Positions 63,442 through 64,000 of a DNA stretch of 64,000 nucleotides are shown here, in pieces. The notes below the pieces were generated by a model that saw nothing but the letters and a program-made list of their open reading frames with translations, was not told the DNA's origin and did no database searches. This DNA comes from Marilutibacter chinensis. Its GTDB lineage: Bacteria > Pseudomonadota > Gammaproteobacteria > Xanthomonadales > Xanthomonadaceae. Position 1 is the stretch's first letter; every line of letters starts with the position of its first letter. Location: contig NZ_JAKJPO010000015.1 in the NCBI RefSeq assembly GCF_021725675.1, forward strand, positions 57,802 to 121,801, in the 5' to 3' direction. The position numbers and the translations under genes are program-made.

Positions 63442-63501
63442 GGCTAACACCAGAATTAAGCCGACCCGCGAAGCGGGTTCGGCTTGAATGAATTGTTAGG
63501 C
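63442..63501 (-). repeat. attC site
   Basis: A 60-base site with ends GGCTAACACC and GTTAGGC and the inner palindrome ACCCGCGAAGCGGGT. Confidence 0.93.
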
Positions 63502-63798
63502 ATCAACCACAAGAATCTCGCTATCCCACGCGCTGTGCCTGCCGGATGGAAATGGCCTTCGCCCTGGGAATTTCTGGTCTGCAATGGAAAGCATGGAAAT
63601 CCTGGCGAGGTCAAAGCGGCGCCACTCAGGGAGCGGGCCGCCTGAGCTGCTGGAGCCACCAGTCTGATACCCGAGGAATTGCACCGCTCCGTCTTTGACG
63701 CCAAGGACGTGAGGCTCTGCTAAGCGGGGATGGCCGCTGTAGGTGAATGAAACTAATGACTTGGAACGGATGGCTTGCTCGATCAACTGCTGAGTCAT
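63496..63798 (-). CDS. stand-alone WYL-domain-like protein (first cassette)
   Basis: A 100-residue protein starting MTQQLIEQAIRSKSLVSFTY. The strands VSFTYSGHPRLAEPHVLGVK, GAVQFLGYQTGG and PEWRRFDLARISMLSI follow the order of a WYL domain (ligand-sensing SH3-like fold), but no helix-turn-helix or effector is attached. Start: ATG 63798 has GGAGG nine bases upstream; ATG 63813 lies upstream of that site and is less likely. The TAA stop lies in attC. As the cassette nearest attI it should be the most strongly expressed. Confidence 0.78.
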   Translation of the reverse strand: MTQQLIEQAIRSKSLVSFTYSGHPRLAEPHVLGVKDGAVQFLGYQTGGSSSSGGPLPEWRRFDLARISMLSIADQKFPGRRPFPSGRHSAWDSEILVVDA

Positions 63799-63817
63799 AC
63801 GAGAATCCTCCATTGAT

Positions 63818-63900
63818 GCCTAACACCTTATGTCTTGGCTTTCCCCTACTGTAAGCGCCGAGAGCCCGGCGTGCGCGCCCGATAACGCCTCGGTGTCAGC
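63818..63900 (-). other. attI-like recombination site and possible cassette promoter
   Basis: On the minus strand ...CAAGACATAAGGTGTTAGGC ends in a GTTAGGC core not preceded by an attC-type palindrome, the layout of an attI. The first cassette begins here. Just upstream (minus strand) TTACAG, 16 bases and CATAAG could be a weak promoter. Upstream of 63830 no cassette follows. Confidence 0.65.
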
Positions 63901-63911
63901 ACCACCGTAAT

Positions 63912-64000
63912 TCAGCAGGGGCCGCACGCCGGATCTCGCGCCCTGCGCCCGAACAGTTGATCGAGGTTGTCCTCGAACTGATAAGCGTGGGCCTCGGGCG
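63912..64000 (-). CDS. 3' end of an unidentified gene next to attI
   Basis: Twenty-eight codons are visible on the minus strand, ending QFEDNLDQLFGRRARDPACG PC and TGA at 63912-63914. The gene enters from beyond the right edge and reads towards attI, in the same direction as the cassettes. Its residues do not resemble the usual IntI C-terminus, and too little is seen to name it. Confidence 0.4.
   Translation of the reverse strand, partial: PEAHAYQFEDNLDQLFGRRARDPACGPC

Larger units (their letters stand above)
57690..63900 (-). mobile_element. chromosomal integron cassette array with attI-like end at the right
   Basis: At least twelve attC sites or relics separate about thirteen cassettes, all with genes on the minus strand. 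Intact sites share the pattern GCCTAAC...GCCGCTTCGCGGC...GTTAGGC (minus strand), like the aadA attC of class 1 integrons. Genes lie to the right of their own attC, so the array grows from an attI near 63.82 kb. No integrase gene is visible within the window; it may lie beyond 64000. Codon and base composition in the array is clearly lower in GC than the flanks. Confidence 0.93.

Overview
The window is GC-rich chromosomal DNA, almost certainly from a gammaproteobacterium of the Xanthomonadaceae/Lysobacteraceae (Lysobacter, Luteimonas or a relative). The grounds are gene content and style: a dispersed glycolytic set (gapA, pgk, pyk, class I fba), DUF2339/DUF3999 and DUF3228 proteins, a RimK/RimB-type pair, a RebB-type protein, and REP palindromes built on GTAGGAGCGGCG. 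The genus is inferred, not proven. There is no rRNA operon and no CRISPR array.

Layout. 0-3 kb: gapA converges on a membrane diguanylate cyclase. 3.5-7.7 kb: nrdAB (class I ribonucleotide reductase) lies behind a long leader holding a cobalamin riboswitch whose peripheral stem carries a REP palindrome; candidate NrdR boxes lie upstream. 7.7-12 kb: a DUF2339/DUF3999 envelope pair. 12-19.4 kb: pgk (with a 148-bp duplication of its start region), a HAD phosphatase, an atoE-like transporter with a GNAT enzyme, pyk, a gene relic and fba. 19.4-24.4 kb: a periplasmic nitrate reductase operon, napEFDABC. 24.7-33 kb: an RND efflux pair, a GNAT enzyme, an alanine/cation symporter, an rRNA methyltransferase, and a methyltransferase with a one-base frameshift. 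33-44.2 kb: mostly minus-strand housekeeping genes (RebB-like, NIPSNAP, M28 peptidase, mscL, FAH, SLC13 transporter, trmB, thiG, thiS), plus a Rieske protein and an AraC regulator divergent from an imine-reductase-like gene. 44.5-57.6 kb: a GDSL autotransporter esterase, tRNA-Gly(CCC), rimB-rimK, an OmpR-type two-component pair, ilvE, metF, an alpha/beta hydrolase, a LytS/LytTR pair and DUF3228.

57.7-63.9 kb is a chromosomal integron cassette array read right to left from an attI-like end near 63.82 kb. Gene cassettes are separated by aadA-type attC sites. Cargo includes a WYL-domain protein, a lysine-rich histone-like protein, an S-adenosylmethionine decarboxylase-like protein, several small membrane or secreted proteins, a Cys-rich protein, DinB-like and GFA-like proteins and, most unusually, a cassette whose main content is a tRNA-like gene. 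The attC sites decay with distance from attI, and the oldest cassettes (GFA, DinB) are bounded only by relics. An integrase gene is not visible; it should lie just beyond the right edge.

The most interesting signals are the tRNA-like cassette, the REP-bearing cobalamin riboswitch ahead of nrdAB, the pgk start duplication, the lone RebB fusion, and two perfect hairpins between thiS and thiG. No search was run; family names come from recognisable motifs and context.
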